Part shown: in pieces, positions 7,536 to 13,288 of the stretch
How positions within the stretch are numbered: position 1 is the first letter of the stretch
Layout of the letters: each line of letters starts with the position of its first letter
Assembly: GCA_049792815.1 (NCBI GenBank)
Contig: JBARBG010000011.1
Location: 1-13,288 of the forward strand
Length of the DNA: 13,288 bases
Direction of reading: 5' to 3'
DNA from: DAIDKA01 sp049792815
GTDB taxonomy: Bacteria > Pseudomonadota > Gammaproteobacteria > Steroidobacterales > Steroidobacteraceae
Made by a program: the position numbers and the translations under genes
Notes under the pieces: model-generated
Seen by the model: the letters and a program-made list of their open reading frames with translations, nothing else
The model's database searches: none
Told to the model about the DNA's origin: nothing

Positions 7536-9638
7536 ATGACTCAGTACCTCAAGGGACGCGGCGCGCTGTCCAATCCGCATAACCGGTTCGCCGCCACCCG
7601 CGTTACGGATGTCGAGGACGGCTGGTCGCCCCAGGAAGTCCCGGACAGCATCGCCACCCAGGTGCGGCCCGAGCGGGCACGCACCATCATCACCCGGAAC
7701 CAATCGCCCGACATTCCGTTCGAGCAGTCCATCAATCCGTATCGGGGCTGCGAACATGGATGCCCATATTGCGCGGGGGGCGACACGTTGATTCTGATGG
7801 CTGATGGGCGCACTCGCGCACTGGCCGACCTGCGCGTGGGCGATCAGATCTACGGTACACAACGCCAGGGTTGGTACAGGCGCTTCACCAAGTCACGGGT
7901 TCTCGCCCACTGGAGCAGTATCAAGCCAGCTTTTCGCACCACCCTCGAAGATGGCACTACGCTGATTACCAGTGGAGACCATCGATTCCTGACCGAGCGC
8001 GGTTGGAAATCTGTAATGGATGATCCGGCGGGCGCGCAGCGGCCGCATCTGACAACCCGCAACAAGTTAATGGGCGTGGGCAACTTTGCCATTGCTGTGC
8101 CGGAAAGCGATGACTATCGCCGTGGTTATCTGAGCGGGATGATTCCAGGCGACGGACTTCTGAAGTCATTCGCCGATCGAAGACCCAGTAGGCCGCGAGG
8201 TCGCATGAATCGTTTTCGCCTGGCGCTTTGCGATGAGGAGGCTCTGCTACGTACAAGAGGCTATCTAGCTGCATTCGATATCGAGACAAGGAAATTCCAG
8301 TTTGCGGCTGCGACAGGCAATCGTAGGGCGGTGCGCGCGATCAGTACGCAAACGATGCCCAATTTCACAGCGATACAAGGGCTTATCGCCTGGCCAACTG
8401 CACCCTCTCGTGATTGGTGCGCAGGATTTCTAGCAGGGATCTTTGACGCTGAGGGGAGCTTCAGCCAGATGGTCCTCCGAATTTCCAATACCGACCAAGC
8501 GATCATTGACTGGATATGCAAGTGCTTGAACAATTTCAATTTTCCGCACGTCGTTGAATCCTACCCGTACGTTGACCGAAAGCCGATCAAGGTCGTCCGA
8601 ATCACCGGCGGTCTGAAAAATCACCTCCGATTCTTTCATACGGTAACGCCAGCCATCAGTCGCAAACTGGATCTGGAAGGACAAGCCGTGAAAAGCGATG
8701 CCCGTTTACGGGTCGTCAGTATTGAGCCGCTGCAGACCATGCGGCTGTATGACATCACGACCGCGACGGAGGATTACATCGCCAATGGCGTCGTCAGCCA
8801 TAACTGCTACGCCCGCCCCAGTCACGCCTACATGGACCTGTCGCCGGGACTTGATTTCGAAACACACCTTTTTTACAAGGCGGATGCCGCGCAATTGCTG
8901 CGCGCCGAACTGGGCAAGCGCAATTATGTGTGCAAGCCCATCACGGTGGGGGCGAACACCGATCCCTACCAGCCGCTTGAGAAGCGGCTCAAGGTCACGC
9001 GGTCAATTCTCGAGGTGTTGCGGGACACCCGCCACCCGGTGACCCTCATCACCAAGGGTTCGCTGATCCTTCGTGATCTGGACCTGCTCGCGGATCTGGC
9101 GCGGGATGGCCTGGTGAATGTCTTCGTGACGGTGACCACGCTCGACAACGAGACCAAGCGCCTGCTCGAACCGCGCGCGGCAGCCCCTGCCGCGCGGCTG
9201 AAAATCATCCGCGAGCTTACGCAGTGCGGGGTGAATGTCGGCGTGCTGGTGGCGCCGGTGATCCCCGCAATCACGGACCACGAACTGGAACAGGTACTGG
9301 CCGCAGTGGCTCAGGCCGGGGCACGTCAGGCCGGCTACGTCATCCTCAGGCTGCCGCATGAACTGAAGGTTCTGTTTCGCGAGTGGCTGGAGACGCATTA
9401 TCCGGCGCGTGCCGCGCATGTCATGTCGATCATCCAGTCCATGCGTGGCGGCCAGGACAATGATCCACGATTCGGGAGTCGCATGCGCGGCACGGGGCCC
9501 TTTGCTCAATTGTTACGCCAACGCTTTCAGCTGGCCTGCGCTCGCAACGGCCTGGCGCGCGGCGCCGCGCCACCGCTGCCGACAAACTTATTTCGCGCGC
9601 CTGCCGGAAATTCCGGCCAGATGGATCTCGGTCTATAG
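7536..9638 (+). CDS. PA0069-family (SplB-like) radical SAM protein, intein-containing precursor
   Basis: A 700-residue precursor; removing the intein leaves about 355 residues, the normal family length. The N-extein begins MTQYLKGRGALSNPHNRF, a typical opening for PA0069/Rv2578c proteins, which supports ATG 7536 over the in-frame GTG 7494 or ATG 7521. It runs to GCEHGCPY (residues 71-78) and the C-extein resumes with CYARPSHAYMDLSPGLDFET. The spliced enzyme has CX3CX2C (Cys72, 76, 79), which binds the SAM-cleaving [4Fe-4S] cluster, followed by ITVGANTDPYQP and other SplB-like features. Family members are related to spore photoproduct lyase, but their substrate is not established; SOS control would suit DNA repair or damage tolerance. 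There is no Shine-Dalgarno sequence near ATG 7536, in keeping with a short or leaderless transcript. The family assignment is firm; the function is inferred. Confidence 0.93.
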   Translation: MTQYLKGRGALSNPHNRFAATRVTDVEDGWSPQEVPDSIATQVRPERARTIITRNQSPDIPFEQSINPYRGCEHGCPYCAGGDTLILMADGRTRALADLRVGDQIYGTQRQGWYRRFTKSRVLAHWSSIKPAFRTTLEDGTTLITSGDHRFLTERGWKSVMDDPAGAQRPHLTTRNKLMGVGNFAIAVPESDDYRRGYLSGMIPGDGLLKSFADRRPSRPRGRMNRFRLALCDEEALLRTRGYLAAFDIETRKFQFAAATGNRRAVRAISTQTMPNFTAIQGLIAWPTAPSRDWCAGFLAGIFDAEGSFSQMVLRISNTDQAIIDWICKCLNNFNFPHVVESYPYVDRKPIKVVRITGGLKNHLRFFHTVTPAISRKLDLEGQAVKSDARLRVVSIEPLQTMRLYDITTATEDYIANGVVSHNCYARPSHAYMDLSPGLDFETHLFYKADAAQLLRAELGKRNYVCKPITVGANTDPYQPLEKRLKVTRSILEVLRDTRHPVTLITKGSLILRDLDLLADLARDGLVNVFVTVTTLDNETKRLLEPRAAAPAARLKIIRELTQCGVNVGVLVAPVIPAITDHELEQVLAAVAQAGARQAGYVILRLPHELKVLFREWLETHYPARAAHVMSIIQSMRGGQDNDPRFGSRMRGTGPFAQLLRQRFQLACARNGLARGAAPPLPTNLFRAPAGNSGQMDLGL
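7770..8804 (+). other. Complete LAGLIDADG homing-endonuclease intein (345 residues)
   Basis: This in-frame insertion carries all splicing motifs. Block A is CAGGDTLILMADG with Cys1 at 7770-7772. Block B is TSGDH (Thr67, His71 of the intein). Blocks F/G are LYDITTATEDYIANGVVSHN with penultimate His344 and terminal Asn345, followed by Cys+1 of the extein. Two LAGLIDADG helices lie in the middle: GYLSGMIPGDG (119-129, acidic Asp128) and GFLAGIFDAEG (219-229, Glu228). Both keep their catalytic acidic residue, so endonuclease and splicing both look active. Local GC drops to about 45-48% in 8461-8580 against about 62% in the extein at 9001-9060, as expected for a horizontally mobile element. Related inteins at this protein's active site are, as I recall, known in Rv2578c homologues of actinobacteria. 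Confidence 0.93.
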
Positions 9639-9698
9639 CTCGTATGGGTTCAGTGACCGCAATGCCGTTGGTCACAACGGAATGCTAAGCTCAGGCGC

Positions 9699-10385
9699 GT
9701 GATTGAAAACGCAGGGAAAATCGTCTGGCTGGCCGGAGCCAGCGGCATGGTGGGCTCGCGGGTGCTTGAGCGTCTGCTGCTGGCGTCGGAGTACACCCGC
9801 ATCGTCGCCGTGACGCGCAGGCCCCTGGGTCGAGAAGCGCAACGGCTGGCGAACCGCATAGTGCCCTTCGGCCAGCTCGAGGCACAACTCAAGGGGCAGG
9901 TCTGTGAGACGGCCGTGTGTTGCCTGGGCACGTCTTATAAGGAGGCCGGGTCCGAGGCGGCGTATCGTGAGGCCGCGCAGCTGAACGTCCTGGCGTTCGC
10001 GAGGGCCGCAAAGGCCGCGGGGGCGCGGCGCTTTGTCATGTTGTCCTGCCAATCTGCCAAGCCGGGCTCGCGTCGTCCCGCGGAGCGGGTACAGGGCGAA
10101 ACCCTGGATGCATTGACTGCGTTGGGTTTCGAGTCGCTTGACATCATGCTTCCGGGCCCGCTGCTGGGTCTGCGCCGCGGGCTGAAGCTGTCGCACCTGG
10201 TGTCCATGTCCGGTGCCGCGGTGCTGCGCCCGCTGCAGTTTGGCGCACGCGAACGCCAGCGGGCCATCAGCGCCGCCCAGGTGGCGGCGGCCATCGTCGG
10301 CGCTGTACGCTCGGGCCGGCGCGGGGTCTACCGCTACGAATTTTCAGGTATCCAGGCACTTTCCAGAATCCGCGGCAGAACGTGA
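9699..10385 (+). CDS. NAD(P)-binding Rossmann protein, TIP30/HTATIP2-like atypical SDR
   Basis: A 228-residue protein with a GTG start, 60 bases after the radical SAM gene. The N-terminal GASGMVG (13-19) is the dinucleotide-binding glycine motif after a first beta strand. CCLGTSYKEAGSEAAYREAA (74-93) and the run NVLAFARAAKAAGARRFVMLS (96-116) strongly resemble the TIP30/HTATIP2 and bacterial YbjT/YwnB-type proteins, as does the later LPGPLLGLRRG (151-161). The usual YxxxK catalytic pair seems lost: the stretch that should read FYxRVKGE is RPAERVQGE, placing Ala128 and Gln132 at those positions. A structural or regulatory dinucleotide-binding role is therefore more likely than dehydrogenase activity. 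No substrate can be named. Confidence 0.85.
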   Translation: MIENAGKIVWLAGASGMVGSRVLERLLLASEYTRIVAVTRRPLGREAQRLANRIVPFGQLEAQLKGQVCETAVCCLGTSYKEAGSEAAYREAAQLNVLAFARAAKAAGARRFVMLSCQSAKPGSRRPAERVQGETLDALTALGFESLDIMLPGPLLGLRRGLKLSHLVSMSGAAVLRPLQFGARERQRAISAAQVAAAIVGAVRSGRRGVYRYEFSGIQALSRIRGRT

Positions 10386-10429
10386 TGCAGTTAACATCGA
10401 CAGCCTCTGCGGCGTGACAGATTCTGGAA
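10361..10429. repeat. 10-bp inverted repeat spanning the gene junction
   Basis: TTCCAGAATC (10361-10370) and GATTCTGGAA (10420-10429) are perfect reverse complements 49 bases apart. A second, imperfect helix inside (cgcggcag with ctgcggcg) could extend the stem. The left arm is inside the end of the preceding gene and the right arm lies 32 bases before the GGDEF-EAL start. There is no U tract, so a leader structure or a protein site is more plausible than a terminator. Confidence 0.45.
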
Positions 10430-10461
10430 TTCGGTCGCCCCACTCGGATGTGCCCTCAAGG

Positions 10462-12594
10462 ATGAATCGCGCTGCATTCAAAAGCGGAATGGTAAGACGC
10501 TTCGTCCTCACGATTGGCCTGTGCACCCTGGCGCCGGTGGTGGTCGTGGTCATTGCCGGACACTCGCTGCTCGGCACTGCCTTGGGCGTCGTTGTGGCCG
10601 TACTGTGCACCGGCGCTGTCGTGACCTACCTGGTGCGTCGCTACCAGCCAAGCCTCGTGGCCCTGCGCGATGGCTTCCAGGATCTGGCCGCCACGGGCTT
10701 CGCTGAGGTGCCGGCGGTCGGCCGCGATGACATGCAGAGCCTGATCCAGGCCTTCAATCGCTGCGCGCAGCGGGTGCGCCAGCAGCTCGCCAACCTGCAG
10801 ACCCTGAGCGAAGTGGATCGGCTGCTGCTCCAGCCCGGCGGCCTCGAGCCGGTGCTCGATGCCATCCTCACTCGGGTGCAGCGCGTGACCGGATGCAACG
10901 CCACCGGCATCGTCCTGCGCGATCCCGACGCGCCCTGGCGCGGACGGGTCTATCTGGCGGCCAAGAGCCACCGCGACCTGCCGGTCAGCCGCGTGGCCCT
11001 CGACGATGACATGATGACGACGCTTGCCGCCGAGCCCGAAGCGCTGACGGTCACGCGCTGCGAGGACGCACGGCACAGCTTCCTGGCGCCGATGAAGGGT
11101 CTGGGTTCGGAGTTCTTCTGGGTATGGCCGGTGAAGCTGGGGGCGCATGTCGAGGCCATCCTGGCCGTGGGCTACAAGGACCCGCCCGTTGCCGATCCGC
11201 ACATTGCCCATTGTGGCAGCGAGTTCGCGGCACGCCTGGCCATTGCTCTCACCAAGAGTGCCCGTGACGAGCAGCTGTACCGGCAGGCGCACTTCGACCC
11301 GCTCACCGGTCTTCCTAATCGTGTTCTGTTCTGCAGCCGGCTGTCCGCGCAGCTGCAGATTGCCACCACGGGTATGGCCGATGGCGCGGTACTGTATATC
11401 GACCTGGATCATTTCAAGAAGATCAACGACACCGTGGGTCACGCCGCCGGGGATCAGGTCCTGAGCATCGCCGCGCAGCGGCTGCGGGCCTGCGTCAAGG
11501 AAGGCGACACCGTGGCACGCCTGGGCGGTGATGAATTCGCCGTCATCCTGCGCGATGTGGTCAGCGCTGAAGCCGCCGATGCGGTCGCGCAGCGCATCGT
11601 CATCTCGCTGCAGCAGCCACTGCTGCTCGCCGGACGCGAACACACGGTATGCGCGAGCATCGGCATCGCGCTGTTTCCGCGCGACGGGGAGGCCATCGAT
11701 GCGCTGCTGCGCAATGCCGACACTGCCATGTATCGCGCCAAGGATCTGGGGCGCGGCCGCGCCATGTTCTACGACGACGACATGGGCGGCCAGCGGCCCA
11801 CGCTCTCGGACACCGGCCTGCAGCTGGCGCTGCGGCGGCGCGAATTTTCGCTGTTCTACCAGCCGCAGTATTCGATCACGGATGGCTCGCTCACGGGGCT
11901 CGAGGCGCTGCTGCGCTGGCAGACCCAGCGCGAGGGCCTGCGCCAGCCGGGGGACTTCGTTCCGGCAGCCGAAGAGAGCGGCCTGATCGTGGATATTGGC
12001 GGCTGGGTGCTCGAGACTGCCTGCGCGCAGCTCGCGTCCTGGCGCGAACAGGGCCTGTCGCCGCCGCGCCTGGCGCTGAATGTCTCGCTGCAGCAATTGC
12101 GGCATCCGGAGTTTGTACGCTCGGTACGGCGGATGCTGGACCGCTTCGGCCTGCCCGGGGACATTCTCGAACTGGATATCGATGAGCAGGTGCTCGCGGA
12201 TCCGGCCAACAGCGCCATGATCGAGCGTCTGGCGCAAACCGGTGTGTGCCTGGCGCTGGATGGCATCGGCACCGGTTATTCCTCGCTGAACTACCTGCGA
12301 CAGTACCCGATCAGCGCGGTGAAGATCGATCGCAGCTTCCTGGCCAACGTGCCGCAGGATTCGACTGCGGCTACGATGATTGAAACGATCATTGTGATGG
12401 CGCATTCGCTGCAGAAGCGGGTGGTCGCCGAGGGCATTGAAACCATCGAGCAGCTTGATTTCCTGCGCGAGCGCCGCTGCGACTGCGCGCAGGGCTTCTA
12501 CCTTGCAAGGCCGCTGCCGGCGGCATCGGTGACCGAGCTACTGAGCTCACGTATCTACGACAACTCCCCGGAGGACGCCCGCGCCGCGGGTTAA
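10462..12594 (+). CDS. Membrane HAMP-GAF-GGDEF-EAL protein (c-di-GMP turnover)
   Basis: A 710-residue protein if it starts at ATG 10462. Two adjacent membrane segments (about 14-34 and 37-58) lead into a HAMP-like linker (to about 116), a GAF domain (about 127-263), a GGDEF domain (about 274-436) and an EAL domain (about 455-695). The diguanylate cyclase core is intact: HFDPLTGLPNR, DLDHFKKIND and GGDEF (355-359); the inhibitory RxxD site has Lys for Arg (KEGD). The EAL domain keeps Glu481 (EALLRW), LNVS, Lys621, Glu657 and Gln677. However, the usual DDFGTGYSSL reads DGIGTGYSSL (Asp600-Gly601), removing a metal-binding Asp. It is therefore best read as a likely diguanylate cyclase with a weakened or inactive phosphodiesterase domain. 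The open frame reaches 10213, but those codons overlap the previous gene and look non-coding; GTG 10450 and ATG 10489 are other possible starts. Confidence 0.93.
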   Translation: MNRAAFKSGMVRRFVLTIGLCTLAPVVVVVIAGHSLLGTALGVVVAVLCTGAVVTYLVRRYQPSLVALRDGFQDLAATGFAEVPAVGRDDMQSLIQAFNRCAQRVRQQLANLQTLSEVDRLLLQPGGLEPVLDAILTRVQRVTGCNATGIVLRDPDAPWRGRVYLAAKSHRDLPVSRVALDDDMMTTLAAEPEALTVTRCEDARHSFLAPMKGLGSEFFWVWPVKLGAHVEAILAVGYKDPPVADPHIAHCGSEFAARLAIALTKSARDEQLYRQAHFDPLTGLPNRVLFCSRLSAQLQIATTGMADGAVLYIDLDHFKKINDTVGHAAGDQVLSIAAQRLRACVKEGDTVARLGGDEFAVILRDVVSAEAADAVAQRIVISLQQPLLLAGREHTVCASIGIALFPRDGEAIDALLRNADTAMYRAKDLGRGRAMFYDDDMGGQRPTLSDTGLQLALRRREFSLFYQPQYSITDGSLTGLEALLRWQTQREGLRQPGDFVPAAEESGLIVDIGGWVLETACAQLASWREQGLSPPRLALNVSLQQLRHPEFVRSVRRMLDRFGLPGDILELDIDEQVLADPANSAMIERLAQTGVCLALDGIGTGYSSLNYLRQYPISAVKIDRSFLANVPQDSTAATMIETIIVMAHSLQKRVVAEGIETIEQLDFLRERRCDCAQGFYLARPLPAASVTELLSSRIYDNSPEDARAAG

Positions 12595-12600
12595 CATCTT

Positions 12601-12618
12601 GCGCGCGCTGTTGCGCGC
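12601..12618 (+). terminator. GC-rich hairpin after the GGDEF-EAL gene (weak terminator candidate)
   Basis: GCGCGC, a six-base loop, then GCGCGC, starting seven bases after the stop. It is a strong stem but has no following U run (cgacgg follows), so it may only protect the mRNA end or slow polymerase. A second short palindrome, ACGGCCGT, follows at 12621-12628. Confidence 0.3.
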
Positions 12619-12717
12619 CGACGGCCGTTCACAAATTATGTCGTGTGTTGCTGCGTGTCCAATTGGGCCCCTGCGCTGCCACATTTCGCGGATGAGAGAC
12701 AATCCGCAGTTTGTCGC

Positions 12718-12746
12718 TTGACTGAGAGTCTCTTCCTCCCGACACT
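12718..12746 (+). promoter_or_regulatory. Candidate promoter for the riboswitch transcript
   Basis: TTGACT (12718-12723, five of six to the -35 consensus) is 17 bp before GACACT (12741-12746, three of six to the -10). Transcription would begin near 12752-12754, at the 5' edge of the riboswitch, which is where it should be. The weak -10 keeps this tentative. Confidence 0.4.
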
Positions 12747-12749
12747 GCT

Positions 12750-12833
12750 TACGTGAAAAAGGCAAACCCGTTGAAAGACGGGGACGCAAAGCCACCGGTC
12801 TAACGGATTTGTTCCTACGACGGCGGGGTCACC
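12750..12833 (+). ncRNA. Cyclic di-GMP-I (GEMM-I) riboswitch
   Basis: The sequence follows the GEMM-I core closely. ACGTGAAAAAGGCAAA is the conserved entry. P2 is CCCGTT-GAAA-GACGGG (12767-12782) with a GNRA tetraloop, followed by the near-invariant GACGCAAAGCC (12783-12793). The second stem region begins ACCGGTCTAA, and the element closes with GGCGGGGTCACC, whose TCAC can pair with GTGA near 12753 to form P1. The base I align to ligand-contacting G20 (12761) is G, as in c-di-GMP-selective members, rather than the A of cGAMP-sensing variants; the C of GCGGGG that pairs the other guanine is present. It sits 100 bases before the next start codon and 155 bases after a diguanylate-cyclase gene. 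It probably controls that next gene in cis. Confidence 0.9.
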
Positions 12834-12838
12834 ACTTC

Positions 12839-12863
12839 TTCCGGCGCGCCAGCGCTGGAATTT
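12839..12863 (+). terminator. Hairpin with short U run after the riboswitch (expression platform)
   Basis: A nine-base-pair stem (TTCCGGCGC with GCGCTGGAA, one G-U pair) and a GCCA tetraloop is followed by TTT, five bases after the riboswitch. It looks like the terminator half of a transcription-control platform, though the U run is short. An additional five-bp stem (TGCGG/CCGCA, 12863-12876) follows. Confidence 0.45.
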
Positions 12864-12933
12864 GCGGTCATCCGCACGCATGAGCGCAATCCGCGAGCCC
12901 GGCACGACCGATCGCAGTTCCGGGGAATGCAGC

Positions 12934-13288
12934 ATGACAGTGTCGATGTCGAAGGCCGATTCAGCGACTCCAGTTCCACCCGCGGCGCTGCCGCCGGTTG
13001 CGGACCAGGACTCCTTTGTCATCAATCTGTGCTCGTCCACAACGCCGATGGCCCTGACGCAGCCACAGCTGGCGGAACTCAAGAACTTCAAATTTTTTGT
13101 CAGCCGGCGGCTCGAGGACGGTCGCGAGCGCTTCCGCCTGCACATGGGATATTTCGATTCGCTGCTGCAGGCCGAGGATGTTCTGCCCGTGGTGCGCGAA
13201 ATCTATCCGGGCGCCTGGGCCGGTGAGGCGCCGGGCAAGCGCCTGCGCGCCAAGGCGGCCGCGGCACCCGCCGCGCCCAGCATCGCGG
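12934..13288 (+). CDS. SPOR-like domain protein (3' partial), riboswitch-controlled
   Basis: The frame from ATG 12934 is open for 118 codons to the window end. GGGGA at 12922-12926 gives a Shine-Dalgarno sequence about eight bases before it; an in-frame ATG at 12880 has none but would add 18 residues. After a short Pro/Ala-rich leader, residues about 28-100 read FVINLCSSTTPMALTQPQLA, then FKFFVSRRLEDGRERFRLHM, GYFDSLLQAEDVL and VVREIYPGAWAG. This beta-alpha-beta pattern, with paired 'FRLHMGYF' and 'A...L..VR..YPGAW', is that of SPOR-type (peptidoglycan-binding) or related domains. The Ala-rich tail suggests a linker to further domains outside the window. No signal peptide or membrane segment is visible. 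Its position behind a c-di-GMP riboswitch suggests a role in envelope, motility or surface functions; this is inference. Confidence 0.8.
   Translation, partial: MTVSMSKADSATPVPPAALPPVADQDSFVINLCSSTTPMALTQPQLAELKNFKFFVSRRLEDGRERFRLHMGYFDSLLQAEDVLPVVREIYPGAWAGEAPGKRLRAKAAAAPAAPSIA

Noticed and set aside
9661..9698. Promoter for the Rossmann gene (TTGGTC and TGCTAA)
   Set aside because: The elements are only nine bases apart, far too close for a sigma-70 promoter.
10213..10461. N-terminal extension of the GGDEF-EAL protein
   Set aside because: It overlaps the coding end of the Rossmann gene in another frame, and the extra residues are Arg/Ala/Ser-rich without structure. The protein proper starts near the membrane segments.
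10456..12405. 649-codon open frame on the minus strand opposite the GGDEF-EAL gene
   Set aside because: It mirrors a strongly supported GGDEF-EAL protein; its translation is low-complexity Arg/Gln/His-rich with no recognisable motif, as expected of an antisense shadow in high-GC DNA.
12636..13145. 169-codon minus-strand open frame across the riboswitch
   Set aside because: It runs antisense to a structured RNA and a better supported gene, with no recognisable motifs.
12927..13226. 99-codon + strand open frame near the window end
   Set aside because: It overlaps the SPOR-like gene in a different frame and has no domain-like sequence.
1..13288. tRNA, rRNA, CRISPR array, insertion sequence or attachment site
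   Set aside because: No cloverleaf, regularly spaced repeats, transposase-like sequence or terminal inverted repeats were seen. The only mobile element recognised is the intein.

Overview
The window is a compact, high-GC (roughly 60-66%) stretch of bacterial chromosome with every confident gene on the + strand. The gene families (a PA0069-type radical SAM protein, a two-ACT-domain threonine ammonia-lyase, a HAMP-GAF-GGDEF-EAL protein, a SPOR-like protein behind a c-di-GMP riboswitch) and an E. coli-like LexA box suggest a gammaproteobacterium, perhaps near the Steroidobacter/Nevskiales/Xanthomonadales groups. That placement is inferred from gene content and composition, not from a marker gene.

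Layout: (1) 2-1339, the 3' part of a coiled-coil protein ending in an FHA domain. (2) 1358-3127, a ClC chloride channel/exchanger with C-terminal CBS domains. (3) 3150-4091 and 4088-5929, a translationally coupled pair of exported proteins: a tandem NTF2/SnoaL-like protein, then a cytochrome c plus PQQ-type beta-propeller dehydrogenase resembling polyvinyl-alcohol dehydrogenase. (4) 5951-7468, threonine ammonia-lyase (ilvA). (5) 7536-9638, a PA0069-family (SplB-like) radical SAM protein interrupted by a complete 345-residue LAGLIDADG intein (7770-8804), with a convincing LexA/SOS box (7511-7530) just before its start codon. (6) 9699-10385, a small NAD(P)-binding Rossmann protein of the TIP30/HTATIP2 type. 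(7) 10462-12594, a membrane GAF-GGDEF-EAL protein. (8) 12595-12933, a 339-bp gap holding a candidate promoter, a GEMM-I c-di-GMP riboswitch and a terminator-like hairpin. (9) 12934 to the window end, the start of a SPOR-like gene.

Two themes stand out. First, the intein lies exactly before the third cysteine of the radical SAM CX3CX2C cluster motif. That cysteine is the splicing +1 nucleophile, and the intein's own Cys1 rebuilds a complete CX3CX2C in the unspliced precursor, so Fe-S or redox control of splicing is a real possibility. The host gene looks SOS-controlled, which links a DNA-cutting homing endonuclease to the DNA-damage response. Second, the last 3 kb combine a probable c-di-GMP synthase, whose EAL domain has lost a metal ligand, with a c-di-GMP riboswitch controlling the next gene.
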